64,000 bases of DNA from Peromyscus leucopus (taxonomy: Eukaryota; Chordata; Mammalia; Rodentia; Cricetidae): positions 64,617,436 to 64,681,435 of the forward strand of contig NC_051073.1 of the NCBI RefSeq assembly GCF_004664715.2. The letters are read 5' to 3'. A program made the position numbers and the translations under genes. The notes beneath the pieces are model-generated. The model ran no database searches. It saw nothing but the letters and a program-made list of their open reading frames with translations, and was not told the origin of the DNA. Below are positions 10,243 through 21,500 of the stretch, piece by piece. Positions within the stretch are counted from its first letter, which is position 1; each line of letters starts with the position of its first letter.

Positions 10243-11020
10243 ATAAAAAGGAATAGCAAGAAATCCTAATACTTCTATGGCATCTACTTGCAACCAGGCT
10301 CTGTCTTCACACAGGGCACAAGGACCAGTGTCAGCATCTGCCCTTGAATTCACAGTTAAGGAGAACAGTGTGGTCAGCGTCTCGGAAGCCTACCCAGGGA
10401 CATTAGCAGGGCAGATCGGATGCCCGACCCCAGAAGGAAGGCCTCCTGGAGGAGATCCTGAAGTGGCCTGAGGATGAGCAGGGGCCATTCTGCTGCAGAG
10501 CTGTGTTATGGGAAGCAAACCTGGGCCTCAGACATGGCAGGCGACCACTGCTTCCCAAGGTACACCCTGCAGCCCAGAGGTCAGCTTTTAGAGAGAGAAT
10601 TTAGGTTGAATGAGGTCACAGGGCGGTGTCCTAATCCTAAATGACTGGTGTCCTTTAGGAGGAGGAAGGGCTGTGCCACAGAGGCATGCGTACAGGAAGG
10701 ATCACTTGCGGATCCAGCAGAGGCCATTGCAAGCCAAAGGGAGAGGCTCAGGAGAAATCAAGGTTGCCCAAACCTTGATTTTGAACTTCTGTCCTGCAGA
10801 ATTGGGCAATAATTTCTGTTGTTGAAGCCGCGCCATCTGTGTTACTGCCAGCCAATGAACGCCCTTTGAATGCCCTGAATATTCAAGGAGTCCTTCAGGT
10901 CACCTCACCCAGTTTCCTTGACCCTACCAAGCCAGAAGATGGCTGTCACTCTCCTCCTCACGCGCTCAGACACAGGGAGAAGCGTTTTCCCTAGATACAT
11001 ACTTGAGCCATAGACAAGAG
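10243..11020. other. Intergenic DNA, nothing recognised
   Basis: No repeat family and no coding pattern; rises in GC toward the triplet repeat at 11022. Confidence 0.45.
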
Positions 11021-11021
11021 C

Positions 11022-11033
11022 AGCGGCGGCGGC

Positions 11034-11071
<38 letters not shown>
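11022..11071 (+). repeat. (CGG)4(CAG)12 triplet tract
   Basis: A short CGG run leads into 12 pure CAG units at 11036-11071. It is in an open frame (11003-11266) reading polyGln, but nothing around it supports a gene. Confidence 0.92.
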
Positions 11072-11072
<1 letters not shown>

Positions 11073-11334
11073 GACAGGATCCCCCTGGGGACAGGATGGG
11101 CAGCAGCGGGAGCTGCGTGTTGGTTCCCGAGGCTGTGGCAGTGCTGGCCGGGTTGTGGCATCTGGAGCAGGTGGCAGAGGCACAGCGTCCTCAGGAAGAG
11201 CTCTGGTCTGTAGTTACAGGCTGTCACTGCCTCCCAGGACCTCAGACCCAGATCTCTACCCTCTGATGATCGTTCGGAAAGCTTTAAACATTTACGTTAA
11301 TTACACGTTTTACATAAATTAAAATGTATCCTAT

Positions 11335-11700
11335 TTGAAGTTCGAAGTCCGATGGGTTTTGACAAATGTCCACACCTGTATATTTACCACCACAGCCAAG
11401 ATATAGAACATCTGCATCATCCAAAAATTCCCCTTGTACCCTCTTATAGTCAGTCTTTGCCCACTCTCCATCTAGACAACCTCTGACATGTTTTTAGTTG
11501 CCTTAGATTAGTTTTGTGTTTTCTAGAATTTCATAGAAGTTAGATCCTCAAGTATGCACTCTTGCTTCTGGCTTCTTTCATTCAGCATAACATTTTTGTA
11601 ATTCATCCATCTTATCCCACTTGATGGCTGAATAACATCCCACTGTGTAGATGTACCACAATTCGTTTATCCCTTTGTCTGTGGGTGGGGATTTATCCTT
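11335..11700 (-). repeat. L1M 3' end (antisense)
   Basis: 'gacaaatgtccacacctgtatatttaccaccacagccaagatatagaacatctgcatcatcc', 'ttagattagttttgtgttttctagaatttcatagaa', 'cttctttcattcagcataacatttttgtaattcatcc' and 'gtgtagatgtaccacaattcgtttatcc' are the reverse of the old L1M 3' end. Confidence 0.82.
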
Positions 11701-12980
11701 CAGCTTTTGTTGTGGTTGTTTGGTACTCATGTAGGCCACGGCCACAGAAGGGTGAGGTCTGTTGGTTGGGAGTGGTGGTACAAGAATAAAAGTGGGGTAG
11801 TGGGAGAGACAGACCAGACATAACTGCTGTGCGCCCTGCCAGGAAAACAGTGGGGGGATAGATACCATGGTGAGCTCCGGAGTGATGGAGAGATCAACCT
11901 TTAAGACAGTTGTTAGTAGCGGAGCAGCGGCTAAGTTGGAGAGTGTGAGCTCGACCCAAGACGATGCTCCTGAAGTTGGAAGGCAGGTGTCAACAAAGAA
12001 GAAGCTATCAGGATCTGAAGACCGGTTAAATGGGGGCAGTTATGGGTGAGGGAGACTTCTAGAAGAGCAGCTAGAGAGCAGCCAGCAGCCAGATCGAGAG
12101 AGGAGGAAGTGGACTGACCGAGTTGTTTCTGGTGTCACAAAAGCAAACAAAGAAGGAAATTGGGTGGGGGGGAGTCCTTGGAAACTGGGTGCCTTGGAGC
12201 TGTGGAGCTGCATTTGAGCAGAGAGGGAATTTCCTTCCGATGTACTGCCAGGAAGGTGTTTTGAGAGGAAGTAGGAACAGACATGTTTGCTCAGTATGGG
12301 CCCCACAGTAAGAGATCCAGAGTCAGTCAGTGTCCAGTCTGGGCCCTGTTACCCTGGGCCTGCTTTCCCACCTCAGTCTCTTGGCTTCCATGTCTTAAAC
12401 ACTGGATGTTTCTTTCAGTTCTGACCTCTAGTTAGTGAGCACCTAGTACGATTAGGTTTCTACCAGGTCCTAAAAGGACCTGTAGCCAGCCCTTGGGTTT
12501 CAACTTGGAGGCTGTTCATTCCAGTCTGCTCTGAGTCTCATGCCTAGGCTTTGGCCCTGGAAACTCTGATTCAGTAGGTGAGGCTCTCACATCTGTACAA
12601 AGACAAAGGAGCAGTGGATCCAGTAAACAATACAGACAGTTCTGTTACACAGTCACGTATGGCAGATGAACAACGCATTGTTTCTTCCTTCTTACTTAGT
12701 TGTCTCTCTCTTCCTGGCAGACTGGCATCATTAGCTGAGCTCATAATCTGGTGGGTAAACACATAGGAGCGCCTGAGTAATGACAGGGATTTGGATGAGG
12801 AGGACATCTCTGGGGAGGACCGTCCCTGATTATACCATTCTTTCAATGTTTACTCTGCCCCTAGTAAGTGAAACCCAAGGGCTGGCAATATTCAAGAGCT
12901 CAATGTAAAAACAGTGTAATGGTAACACCTCCAAGCCTAGAGCAGGCGGGGCATGTGAATCCAAATCTCATTACTTATTG
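11700..12980. other. Intergenic DNA, no clear identity
   Basis: A 60-codon open frame at 11867-12049 was not recognised. Purine-rich 12040-12200. Nothing else stands out. Confidence 0.4.
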
Positions 12981-13215
12981 GGGCAGAGGGGCAAAGAGGG
13001 AAACCAAAGCGGAACTTAAGGTAGGAACTTACAGGCAGAAACTAAATCAGGGACCATGGAGGAATACTGCTTACTGCTCCTAGCTGGCCGTGGTTTGCTT
13101 TCTTAGGTACCCCATGACCACCTGCCCAAGCACGGCCCCTCCCACAGTGGGCTGGGCCTTCACATCAATCAAGAAAATGACCCCACAGATTTGTCCTCAG
13201 GCAATCTGACAGAGA
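12980..13215 (+). repeat. Group A rodent repeat, left piece
   Basis: 'ggaccatggaggaatactgcttactg', 'catgaccacctgcccaagcacggcccctcccacagtgggctgggccttcacatcaatcaagaaaatgaccccacag'. Continues at 13415. Confidence 0.75.
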
Positions 13216-13414
13216 ATTCTACTTTTTAAAAATTACTTTTATTTTATATTCATTGGTGTGCTCCCTGCATGTATGTCTGTGTGAGGGTGTCAGGTCCCCT
13301 AGAACTGGAGTTACAGACAGTTGTGAACCGCCATGTGGGTGACTGGGAATTGAACCTGGGTCCTCTGGAAGAGCAGCCCGTGCTCTTAACCTCTGAGCCA
13401 TCTCTCCAACCCCA
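13216..13414 (-). repeat. B2 SINE inserted in group A repeat
   Basis: Antisense B2 from an A-rich tail (T/A on +) to 'gagccatctctccaacccc'. It separates the two halves of the host repeat. Confidence 0.9.
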
Positions 13415-13480
13415 TGGAGGTATTTTCTTAACGGAGGTTCTTCTTCCCAGATGACTCTAGTTTGTGCCTAGTTGACAAAA
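13415..13480 (+). repeat. Group A rodent repeat, right piece
   Basis: 'aggtattttcttaacggaggttcttcttcccagatgactctagtttgtgcctagttgac' completes the 12980 copy. Confidence 0.7.
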
Positions 13481-13555
13481 CAAATAAACAAACAACAACA
13501 AAACCAGCCCGGACACTAGGTAAGTTCTTTACATTGCGGTGCATCTCCAGTCCTT

Positions 13556-13702
13556 AGTTTTTTTTTTTTGAAACGGGGTCTCATTATAGAGCTCTGGCTG
13601 GCTTGGATTCCCTATCTAAGCCAGTTAGCCTTGCTTTCTCAGTCTCCTCGCTTCCGACCTCTCAGTACTGGAATTACTGGCATGGGCCACCACACCCAGC
13701 CT
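13556..13702 (-). repeat. B1 SINE, diverged
   Basis: Antisense: T-run, 'gaaacggggtctcattatagagctctggctggcttgg', 'cagtactggaattactggcatgggccaccacacccagcc'. Confidence 0.75.
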
Positions 13703-13704
13703 TG

Positions 13705-15400
13705 ACTAAGTTGATGGCTAATACTGCCCCCAGAGAAATTCAGAATTTAGGCCAAGAGATAAAACCTGTTTCCTCCGGTTGGCTGGGTAATCTTGGGGAT
13801 GGCTCTGGCAGAGTCAGACGAACTGTGCAGATGAAGCAAGCGACGGCGACGATGTAGGAAAGGCAGCTAGAAGGGAACACCTAGCCTGGCTTTACAAGCC
13901 TTGTTACCCAATCCTCGGGGTCCATGGAAAACCTGCCTTCCCTGTTCTGGATGCTACCCCACCTATCATGGACCTTTTGTTTGGGGGTAACTCATAATGA
14001 AACAAACCTTTTCAGGACAGATGAAACCCCTTTGTTGGGGATAACTCACAAGAAAACAAAAGTCTTTCCGATACAGATACATGATTTAATCTCTCACGTC
14101 TTCAAATAAAAATGGCCCGCTGAAGTGCAAGTTGGAAGATGCAGGGCAAGAGGGGATAGTGGACAGCTATTCTCAGAAGAATGGAGGGTGTGGCATTCTG
14201 AGTTAGGAGCGGCAGGAAGATCTGCGCTTTCCTCCTAGACAGCTGGGCAACAAGTACGGAAGAGGGGAACGTAAATAGGCACGTGGGCCGGGGAGCCACA
14301 GAATGCTCCTCACGATGAGTCACGGGTGTCTACAGACCATGAGAGGAGTGAGCCACAGTTCACCGGAGGCTCGAGGAGAATGACAAGTTTGGAGAAAAGC
14401 GACTTCCCCCGTGCACCACGGATCTGGCCACAGATCAGAGATACAGCCAGAGCAGCCAGCATCCTGTTCCCAGGGGTGAACAGCCTAGCGACCCTGCCTG
14501 TCTACTCTCTTAAAATACAGCCGAAGAACTGCAGAAATAGCCGGGGTGTGCAGATCGGTGGTGGAGAGCTCGCCTGGCGCCTGCAACACACGAACATCCC
14601 GCCCCCCAACCCCCGCCCCTTCCAGTTTTGTTTCGTAGAAATGGGCAAAGCTGAAGGAAAATGGACTGAGGCAGAGTTGGGTGTGGGAAATGACCCAGGA
14701 AATGAGACAGAGTGGAGGAAAACAAATCTGGAGGGGCTGAAAGAGAACACTGGTTGGGGAGGGACGGGGGCGGGGTGGGAAAGGCACCGACTGGGGCAAG
14801 AACTTGACACATGCGAGGTTGAGCTTCCGCATGGAATGCTTCAGACGCAGCAAGACTTTTAATGGGGACATTTAAGGCTCGTCTGAAGCGCATATTTGGG
14901 GACAGGAAGACCTTCTCTTTCTCACCTGCTCATCCAAACCGGAAACGCGGCGTTGTCTTCTTTTTTTGGCTCCTCCCTTGGACTCAGCATTAGACCCTTC
15001 TGATGGTCCTTCCCAATGGCTCTTGACTATCGCTGTATTGGTTGAAAATTGTTTACCTACCACATTTCATCTCTGTCCTGGGAACCCTGTCCCCTCAGCC
15101 CACTCGCCTTCAAGCTGGGATCAGACTGAGTGACTCTGCTTGTCTCTTGAGTGGCTTTTACCCAGAAGGCAAGGCTCCTGTTTCCCTCTCCAGCTTCCTT
15201 TCTTCTTCCCCAAAGGCGAGCACTCTATTTATAGCTCCCGAAGACCATGTGCACCCTCTGCTTCTGGGCTTTAGTCACATAATTCCTGTGACTGAAAGTC
15301 CCTGAGGGACCCGCCTTGTCTTCCGCCATTCTTGCTTTTACAGGATTCCTTATATCAGCAGATAAGTGAGCACCCCCATTCCTTTCCCCAGGAGATGTCA
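13705..15400. other. Intergenic DNA without SINEs
   Basis: About 1.7 kb free of recognisable repeats. It holds a consensus AP-1 site (TGAGTCA) near 14316 and a moderately GC-rich block at 14560-14830. The long frames here lack an ATG start or any domain. It could be a regulatory stretch; that is only inference. Confidence 0.4.
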
Positions 15401-15512
15401 GCGTTAATAAAAAAAAAAAAGTAGTCCTGTGTATGATCTGAGCGGAGAACTCACCAAGGCCTGTAAGCTCTGGGGGAAGAAGACTTTATTTCACACAGAA
15501 AACCCAGAACTT

Positions 15513-15740
15513 GAGGCTGGAGAGATGGCTCAGCAGTTAAAAGCATTTGTGGCTCTTCCAGAGGATCGGAATTCAGTTCCCAGCACCCACATCAGGTGGC
15601 CCTCAATCATCTGTCACTCCAGCTCCGGGGGATCCCATGCTTCTGGCTCCTACAGGCACCTGTACTCACGTGCTCATAGCCACGTCCAGGCACACATACC
15701 TACACAGACTTTAAAATAGTAAAAATATTTAATTCTTTAA
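15513..15740 (+). repeat. B2 SINE
   Basis: 'aggctggagagatggctcagcagttaaaagcatttg' to 'acacagactttaaaatagtaaaaatatttaa'. Full-length, moderate divergence. Confidence 0.92.
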
Positions 15741-15744
15741 AAAT

Positions 15745-15905
15745 CCCCAGAGGTGGTGCACACCTTTAATCCTAGCACTTGGGAGGCAGAGGCAGGTGGA
15801 TCTTTGTGAGTTCAAGGCCAGCCTGGTCTACAGAGAGAGTTCCAGGACAGTTAGGGCTACACAGAGAAACCCTGTCTCAAAAAAACAAAAACAAACGGAC
15901 ACAAA
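15745..15905 (+). repeat. B1 SINE
   Basis: 'agaggtggtgcacacctttaatcctagcacttgggagg' to 'agaaaccctgtctcaaaaaaac', directly after the B2 tail. Confidence 0.92.
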
Positions 15906-16525
15906 CAAACAAAAACCAAAATATCTCCAGAATTTAAGACTAAGTCAGATCCAAGAACACACCTAAGTATGTTATGAAAGGAAAGAAAGAAGGCGGAGAT
16001 GCCCAAGTTACCTTGGTTCATGGCAGGAGCTGAGGTGGAGCACTGTGAGTCAGGGGCCGAAGTCCTGATCACGGGTGTTTACTAGCTGTTTTACAGATAC
16101 AGCTGTCAACATTCTCTCAGAGAAACTACCCTGTTAACCTCTCACCTGCCCTTCAGCCCTAAGCCCTACCCCTATACCAAGGATTAGTTACATGATCCCA
16201 TTCTCTCTTGGCTTGCCAGGGACCAGCAACCCTTTGTGGCCTGATGCTGAAAGGTGAGCCACCCTGCTGGGATTTTTCTCTGGAGATCTGGACATTCAGC
16301 AGCAGACTGAAGTGCTGAACATCGCCGGGAGCAAGGGTTGAGAGGCCATACCAGGAACCAAAACACCTAGAAGTTGCTAAGTGGCCCTGGGACTTATTTT
16401 TGTGGCCTGGGCAATGTCTTCTAATAGTTTAAAAGAGCTGTCAACATTTGAAAATGGGAAGTTTTTACATTAAAACCTAGATATTTGGTATCTCATATAA
16501 AATCTGAAGGTCTGGTATATTAAAC
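15906..16525. other. Intergenic DNA, nothing recognised
   Basis: No repeat identified; no coding evidence. Confidence 0.4.
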
Positions 16526-16529
16526 ACTG

Positions 16530-16653
16530 ATGCCAGGTGGTGGTGATACGCACCTTTAATCCCATCACTTGGGAGGCAGAGGCAGGTGGATCTTTGTGTG
16601 TTCAAGGCTAGTGTGCTCTACAGAGCTGGTCAGAGCTACACAAAGAAACTCTG
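16530..16653 (+). repeat. B1 SINE (host copy), left part
   Basis: 'gccaggtggtggtgatacgcacctttaatcccatcacttgg' to 'cacaaagaaactctg'. Its tail end resumes at 16943 after the chimeric SINE. Confidence 0.85.
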
Positions 16654-16930
16654 GCTGGAGAGATGGCTCAGTGGTTAAGAGCACTGCTTGCTCTTCCAGA
16701 GGTCCTGAGTTCAATTCCCAGCAACCACATGGTGGCTCACAAACTGGGCGGTGGTGGCACACGCCTTTAATCCCAGCACTCGGGAAGCAGAGGCAGGAAG
16801 ATCTCTGTGAGTTCGAGGCCAGCCTGGTCTCCAAAGCGAGTTCCAGGAAAGGCGCAAAGCTACACAGAGAAACCCTGTCTCGAAAAATCAAAAAACAAAA
16901 ACAAACAAACAAACAAAACAACAACAAAAA
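16654..16930 (+). mobile_element. B2-B1 chimeric SINE flanked by 12-base target duplication
   Basis: The first 90 or so bases are the tRNA-like head of B2 (16654-16743, ending 'catggtggctcacaaa'). It is joined straight to a complete B1 of the 'aaaggcgcaaagc' type (16744-16890) with one A-rich tail. AAAGAAACTCTG stands at 16642-16653 and again at 16931-16942. The duplication encloses both parts. No separate duplication for the B1 and no B2 3' part are seen. The simplest reading is one insertion of a fused transcript, or template switching during reverse transcription. A B1 landing in a B2 with later loss is the alternative. Confidence 0.75.
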
Positions 16931-17202
16931 AAAGAAACTCTGTTTCAGAAAACAAAAACCAACCCATGAAACAAACAACAACAACAACAAACCACTGACC
17001 AGAGCTGACCATACACAGGGCACATTCTTTCTGTAAACGTCAGCTGCTGCCATCCTGAACTGCTTATATGAAGCCAACTCCATCCATTCACATTACCTGC
17101 TGGGTGCCTGTCTGATACCCAGTCTGTGGAGACAGCCAGTAGCAATGATATATTATATAAAATATAAGTTCAAGGTAAGTACTACCTAAAGAACAGAAAG
17201 GA

Positions 17203-17402
17203 AGGGCCTGTAGAAATGGTTCAGTAGTTAAGGACCCTTGTTGCTCTTGAAGAGGACCAGGAGTCTGTTCTGAGCACCCATATGGGAACCCAACCATCTG
17301 TCACTCGAGTTTCAGAGAATCTGATGCCCTTTTCTGGCCACCAGTGGTAGCAAATATGGATGTGGTGCACATATATACATGCAGGCAAACATGCATACAA
17401 CA
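17203..17402 (+). repeat. B2 SINE
   Basis: 'ggcctgtagaaatggttcagtagttaaggaccc' to 'acatgcaggcaaacatgcatacaacac'. Its tail has become a (GA)n tract. Confidence 0.88.
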
Positions 17403-17405
17403 CAA

Positions 17406-17460
17406 AAGAGAGAGACAGACAGAGAGAGACAGACAGACAGAGACAGAGAGAGAGAGAGAC

Positions 17461-17526
<66 letters not shown>
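17406..17526. repeat. (GA)n/(GACA)n microsatellite
   Basis: Purine-rich tract between the B2 and the 3' LTR. A GA-rich stretch also follows the 5' LTR (22573-22606), so the provirus probably inserted into this tract. Confidence 0.95.
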
Positions 17527-17528
<2 letters not shown>

Positions 17529-17938
17529 ATTCGTACTGGTCTTAATAAAAACCCAGAGCCAGATATCAGGGTAAATGCTGAAAGATCAGTAAAGGAGCCA
17601 GCCTCTAGAGAGACTTTCTTACCTCTACCCAATCCTCAGCCTGAAAGGGACTGAGCTCCTTTCTCTCCCCTCCACCTCCTCCTCCTCCCCTCCCCCAGCC
17701 CTGCTTTATATTTCTTTCTCCACCCAGCCATATCACTTCCTGTCTCAACCTTCCTAGTGCTGGGATTAAAGGCTTGTGTGCCTCCCAAGTACTGGGAGCA
17801 AAGACATGAGATCCCAAGTGCTGGGATTAAAGGTGTGTGCCACCACTGCTTGGCTTCTATGGCTAACTAGTGGCTGGCTTTGCCCTCTGATCATCAGGCA
17901 GGCTTTATTTGTTAGAGCATATACAAAATATCACCACA
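17527..17938 (-). repeat. 3' LTR of the ERV2 provirus
   Basis: It matches the 5' LTR over nearly its full length and also begins TGTGG on the - strand, directly after the polypurine tract. The far end (17527) abuts a (GA)n microsatellite and looks a little shorter than in the 5' LTR, so this edge is approximate. Confidence 0.85.
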
Positions 17939-17950
17939 TTTCCCCTTTTT
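17939..17950 (-). other. Retroviral polypurine tract
   Basis: On the - strand AAAAAGGGGAAA stands directly before the TGTGG start of the 3' LTR, the expected place for plus-strand priming. Confidence 0.8.
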
Positions 17951-20360
17951 GTTTAAAATAAAAAAGATTATAACTAACAAAAAAACCTTTTATACAATAA
18001 GTACAATAACTATATACAATATATACAGTCAACAATTACATTGACAATGCCCAGTCCATTAACATTTGACAAATACAGAGAAAATAATTATGTATCCTGT
18101 CTTGGTGAGTCCAAAAGGTTGTGCCTAATTCACTTTCTTTCTTTCTTTCTTTTTTTTTTTTTTTTTTTTGTTTTTCAAGACAGGGTTTCTCTGTGTAGCT
18201 TTGTGCCTTTCCTGGGACTCACTTGGTAGTCCAGGCTGGCCTCGAACTCACAGAGATCCGCCTGCCTCTGCCTTCCGAGTGCTGGGATTAAAGGCGTGCG
18301 CCACCACCGCCCGGCCTAATTCACTTTCTATTCTAACTTGTATTACCAAAACTAATTTTTATTGTCTTTCAACCTTATACACTTTACACCTCTTTAGTGA
18401 GTTTCTTTTCTGGATCTGGACAAGAATTTATAACTATAAAGTCTTCAACTCCATCAGAGACCAGAGAAGGAAATAATAATACCAGAGTAAGCAGGAAGTG
18501 CAAGCAAGCAACTTCCAAAAATTGTGAGAAATGACAGAAACAGCTGGCTGCCTGGACAGTCACCCAAGGTTCCTCTGCAGTGTTGAGGCATCCATCTTAG
18601 ACCTTTAGGCCTAGCTTATCTGACAGACTTTTCTGTGAAGCAGGATTTTCTGAAGGGCTGTCATACCTTGTCTTGGCAAGCATCAGCAGTCTTTTCTTTT
18701 GTGTCTGGCTTGCCCATCTTGGACAGCATACTGTCAGTAGTCAAGACAAGGGCACTTGCTTGCCCAGTGGCTAACTTTTGCTACAAAGAGAGAAAACTCC
18801 CAAGGAGTTTTCTGCAATGCCCATCATCTTCTTTGAAGTAGATTGGTACACCAGGAGCAGACATGTCTCATTGTTATAAAAAAAAAAAAAAGAACTCATA
18901 TTATTAAAAACATCTTAAATGTCATATTTTGTATATCTCTGAAGTGTTTGAAAATGACCTGTCTACCTAAAATAGATCTCAGTTTGACCTTGAAACATAC
19001 CTAACCTGACAAGTTCCATTGTAATAGGTGACTAACTACCAGCCTGCATTTGTTTATTATCCTAAATAGTTGGTAACAACAACTTTCAAGGACTAGAAAT
19101 TTGGATTACATTGTTAAATAGGTTGTATAGGTACAACACCTTGAACAAGTTTAAAAATGTATATACAGTATATTCTAATAAAATCAATATCAAATTTGTA
19201 TCAATATACAAAATTTGTATACAATATACAAAAATCCAAGCCAATGTAAAATATTTAAAACTAGTAGTTGCTTTTTTGGTAAAAGTAGATTCAATCATCT
19301 ACTTTATTATCTTATCATATCTATATCTTCCCTTTTTCTTTTCAGAGTAAATTCAATAATCTACCCTTTATTCATCATTTCTATATCTTTTTTTGAGAGT
19401 AGATTCAATAATCTACCTTTTTGTTCTATTATATCTGTATCCCCCTTTTTTCTTTTCTTTTTTTTTCAAACAAGAACCCTGAATATAATCTCCTTTGTTC
19501 AGCTTTTTTCCTGACCATTACCAATACAACTTGTAACCAACCACCCTAAACAATGACAAATATCCATAACCCATTGAATGACCAAAAACCATCCACCCTA
19601 CCTCTTGGGATTGTAGGTGTCATGTTCTTAAATTTACTTCCTGCTATCTGGGGGTGATAGCATCTTTAGGAGATTCTGAAAAGAAAAATTGGGGTTAATT
19701 GTCAAGTCTTGGGGGAGGTAGCTGAATTATTTGTTGTCCAGTCTCTGCACAATGGGAAAGTGCAGGGCTTATCTTCAAGTCTTGGCTAGAGTAGTCTGTG
19801 AGGCAGGACTATCTCAGCTACCCATCTCAAAATTGTCCTGAGCAGTTAGTAGTCCAAAGCCAATCTTTGGGTGGTGTTTGTCAGCTTAGTGGCTTTATCA
19901 TAGTCCATGTGGATTCGTTGTTGTGGGGTCCCATCATCTTTTTGGTGAGTTCAGAGATCATGTTAGGCCAGATTATTCCTTTTCTTGGTAATTTTTCCTA
20001 GGTAGTTCTCCCCTCTTCTTTGGATGCTTATTTGTTTGAAGGTCTTTAAATTCTTCAAGATGGTTGAATATATTTTTCTGAAAAGATAAAAACAAAACCC
20101 TTTCCCAACCCTAACTTTGGGGAGTTTCCCTTTTGGCAAGCTATGTCTGATCAAATGAAAAGCATTTGTTAGTTTTATGGGTTAGTTTAGATTGAATGGC
20201 CACACTCTTTGATGAACTGTCATCTCTTCTAATCAAAAGGTCTTTCTTGTTCAAATCTACTATTTATAGTACTTGCTTTATGGTTTCTTCTGAATTTTTT
20301 GTTCTCTCTTCTATAGCTCTTCTATCTTCCAGAGCAGTATGGTTTCTTACAATAGGCATT
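17951..20360 (-). other. Provirus interior downstream of gag, unidentified
   Basis: AT-rich, with many stops in all frames. No polymerase motif was seen. It includes the T-rich 19270-19470 stretch, which has three near-repeats of 'attcaatcatcta/attcaataatcta', and the B1 at 18139. It could be decayed env or unrelated filler brought in before amplification. Confidence 0.45.
18139..18314 (-). repeat. B1 SINE inside the provirus, young
   Basis: Full-length B1 of the 'aaaggcgcaaagc' type with a long A tail (T-run on +). It is flanked by perfect 15-base duplications, CCTAATTCACTTTCT, at 18124-18138 and 18315-18329, so it inserted after the provirus. Confidence 0.9.
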
Positions 20361-20399
20361 AGGTTTTTTAATTGCTCTGGGAAAGAGTTTCCTCCACAA

Positions 20400-21500
20400 T
20401 GACAGGAAATGACTGAACTAAATTTGACATGGGGTCCTGAGAGAGGCCCCCAAATGCGTTTTGTGATGGCAAAGGGCTACCTTGTCTGTCTGTCCCTTGT
20501 TGATCTATATTCATTAGTCCAATACCTGCCTTTGCTACACCTTCTGCATAATCCAGAAGTGAGGGCTGTTCTGTTAGGATTATTTTTAGCAAAAACATTG
20601 TTTCTAGGAACGCCCTGTTTATAGTCCCTTTTTAGGTGACCTTGTTTACTGCAATTGAAACACTTGACATTTCCATTTTCCTTCAAACCTCTGGGGACTA
20701 CCTCTCTTATCTAAGCAACATCATGGTTATGAGATTCAATATTGATTGTATCTCGGATCCATTCCTTCAAGAGTACTGATCTTGCCTTAATGGCCCAATT
20801 ACCCTTTTGCATTTTACATTAGCATTTTCAAAAGCCAGAGGTTCAATTATTATTTGTCTAGCTTCTGAATTTTGTATCATTCAATTTAATGCTGAATTCC
20901 ATCTTTGTAAGAAATCAGTGAAGGTTTCTTTTGGGCCCTGCATAACTTTAGTAAAAGACTCAATTTTCTTTCCTACTTCTTCAGTTCTGTCCCAAGCATT
21001 CAAGGCTGCTGCATGGCATAAAGCCAGGGTGTGGTCATCATATAAAGATTGCCTATCTACATTACCATAATGTCCCTCTCCAAGATGTTGGTCTTAGGAG
21101 ATTTCCATGCCTATAGCCCTACTTCGTTGCTCAATGGTCTTAGCCTCATCTTTACACTAGTTCCTCCATTGTAATTGGGGACCAGCCTCCAAAACTGCTG
21201 TAACCAAAGCTCTCCAAACAAGTTGACCCACGAGTTTAAGATCTGCTTCACCAACGGTGAGTGCATACCATATGAGATTATCCCTTCCTTGAATCTCCTC
21301 AAATCTAACATTTGCACAGGAGTCCATTCATCTCTTACACAGTCTGGGGGATATGTATCATTTGGCAGTTCCTGTAAGATTACTGGATAAATTAAGGTTG
21401 GCTGTTTGAAAGCCTTACGCTGTTCCTCTCTAACCTTATAATGCAATGCTGAGATTGGTTCTCCTTTAAATTCCTCTGTCTGGGTCTGAGTATCTCTATG
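20400..21500 (-). pseudogene. ERV2 gag remnant (capsid and nucleocapsid), frameshifted
   Basis: Capsid-like sequence is open at 21111-21446 and continues in another frame to about 20800. The major homology region is at 20885-20943, with QG..E....F..RW..AL spacing. Nucleocapsid follows at 20477-20686 with two CCHC-type knuckles. In the first (20621-20662) C, C and H are kept but the last Cys is Tyr. In the second (20507-20548) both the His and the last Cys are Tyr. These losses and the frame breaks show the gene is dead. A basic and proline/glutamine-rich tail follows to about 20400. Confidence 0.8.

Noticed and set aside
11003..11266. PolyGln frame over the CAG tract
   Set aside because: Frame is open only because of the triplet repeat; flanking residues match nothing known.
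11867..12049. 60-codon ATG frame starting MVSSGVMERSTF
   Set aside because: Its ATG context is reasonable, but I recognise no protein and see no gene structure; left as unexplained sequence.
14326..14862. 178-codon + strand frame
   Set aside because: Begins at GTG, not ATG; no domain; overlapping - strand frames are equally long.
16565..17083. 172- and 155-codon frames on both strands
   Set aside because: Translations of B1 and B2 SINE sequence.
17951..20360. Reverse transcriptase, integrase or env frame in the provirus
   Set aside because: No catalytic motif or readable frame seen; only short AT-rich frames broken by stops.
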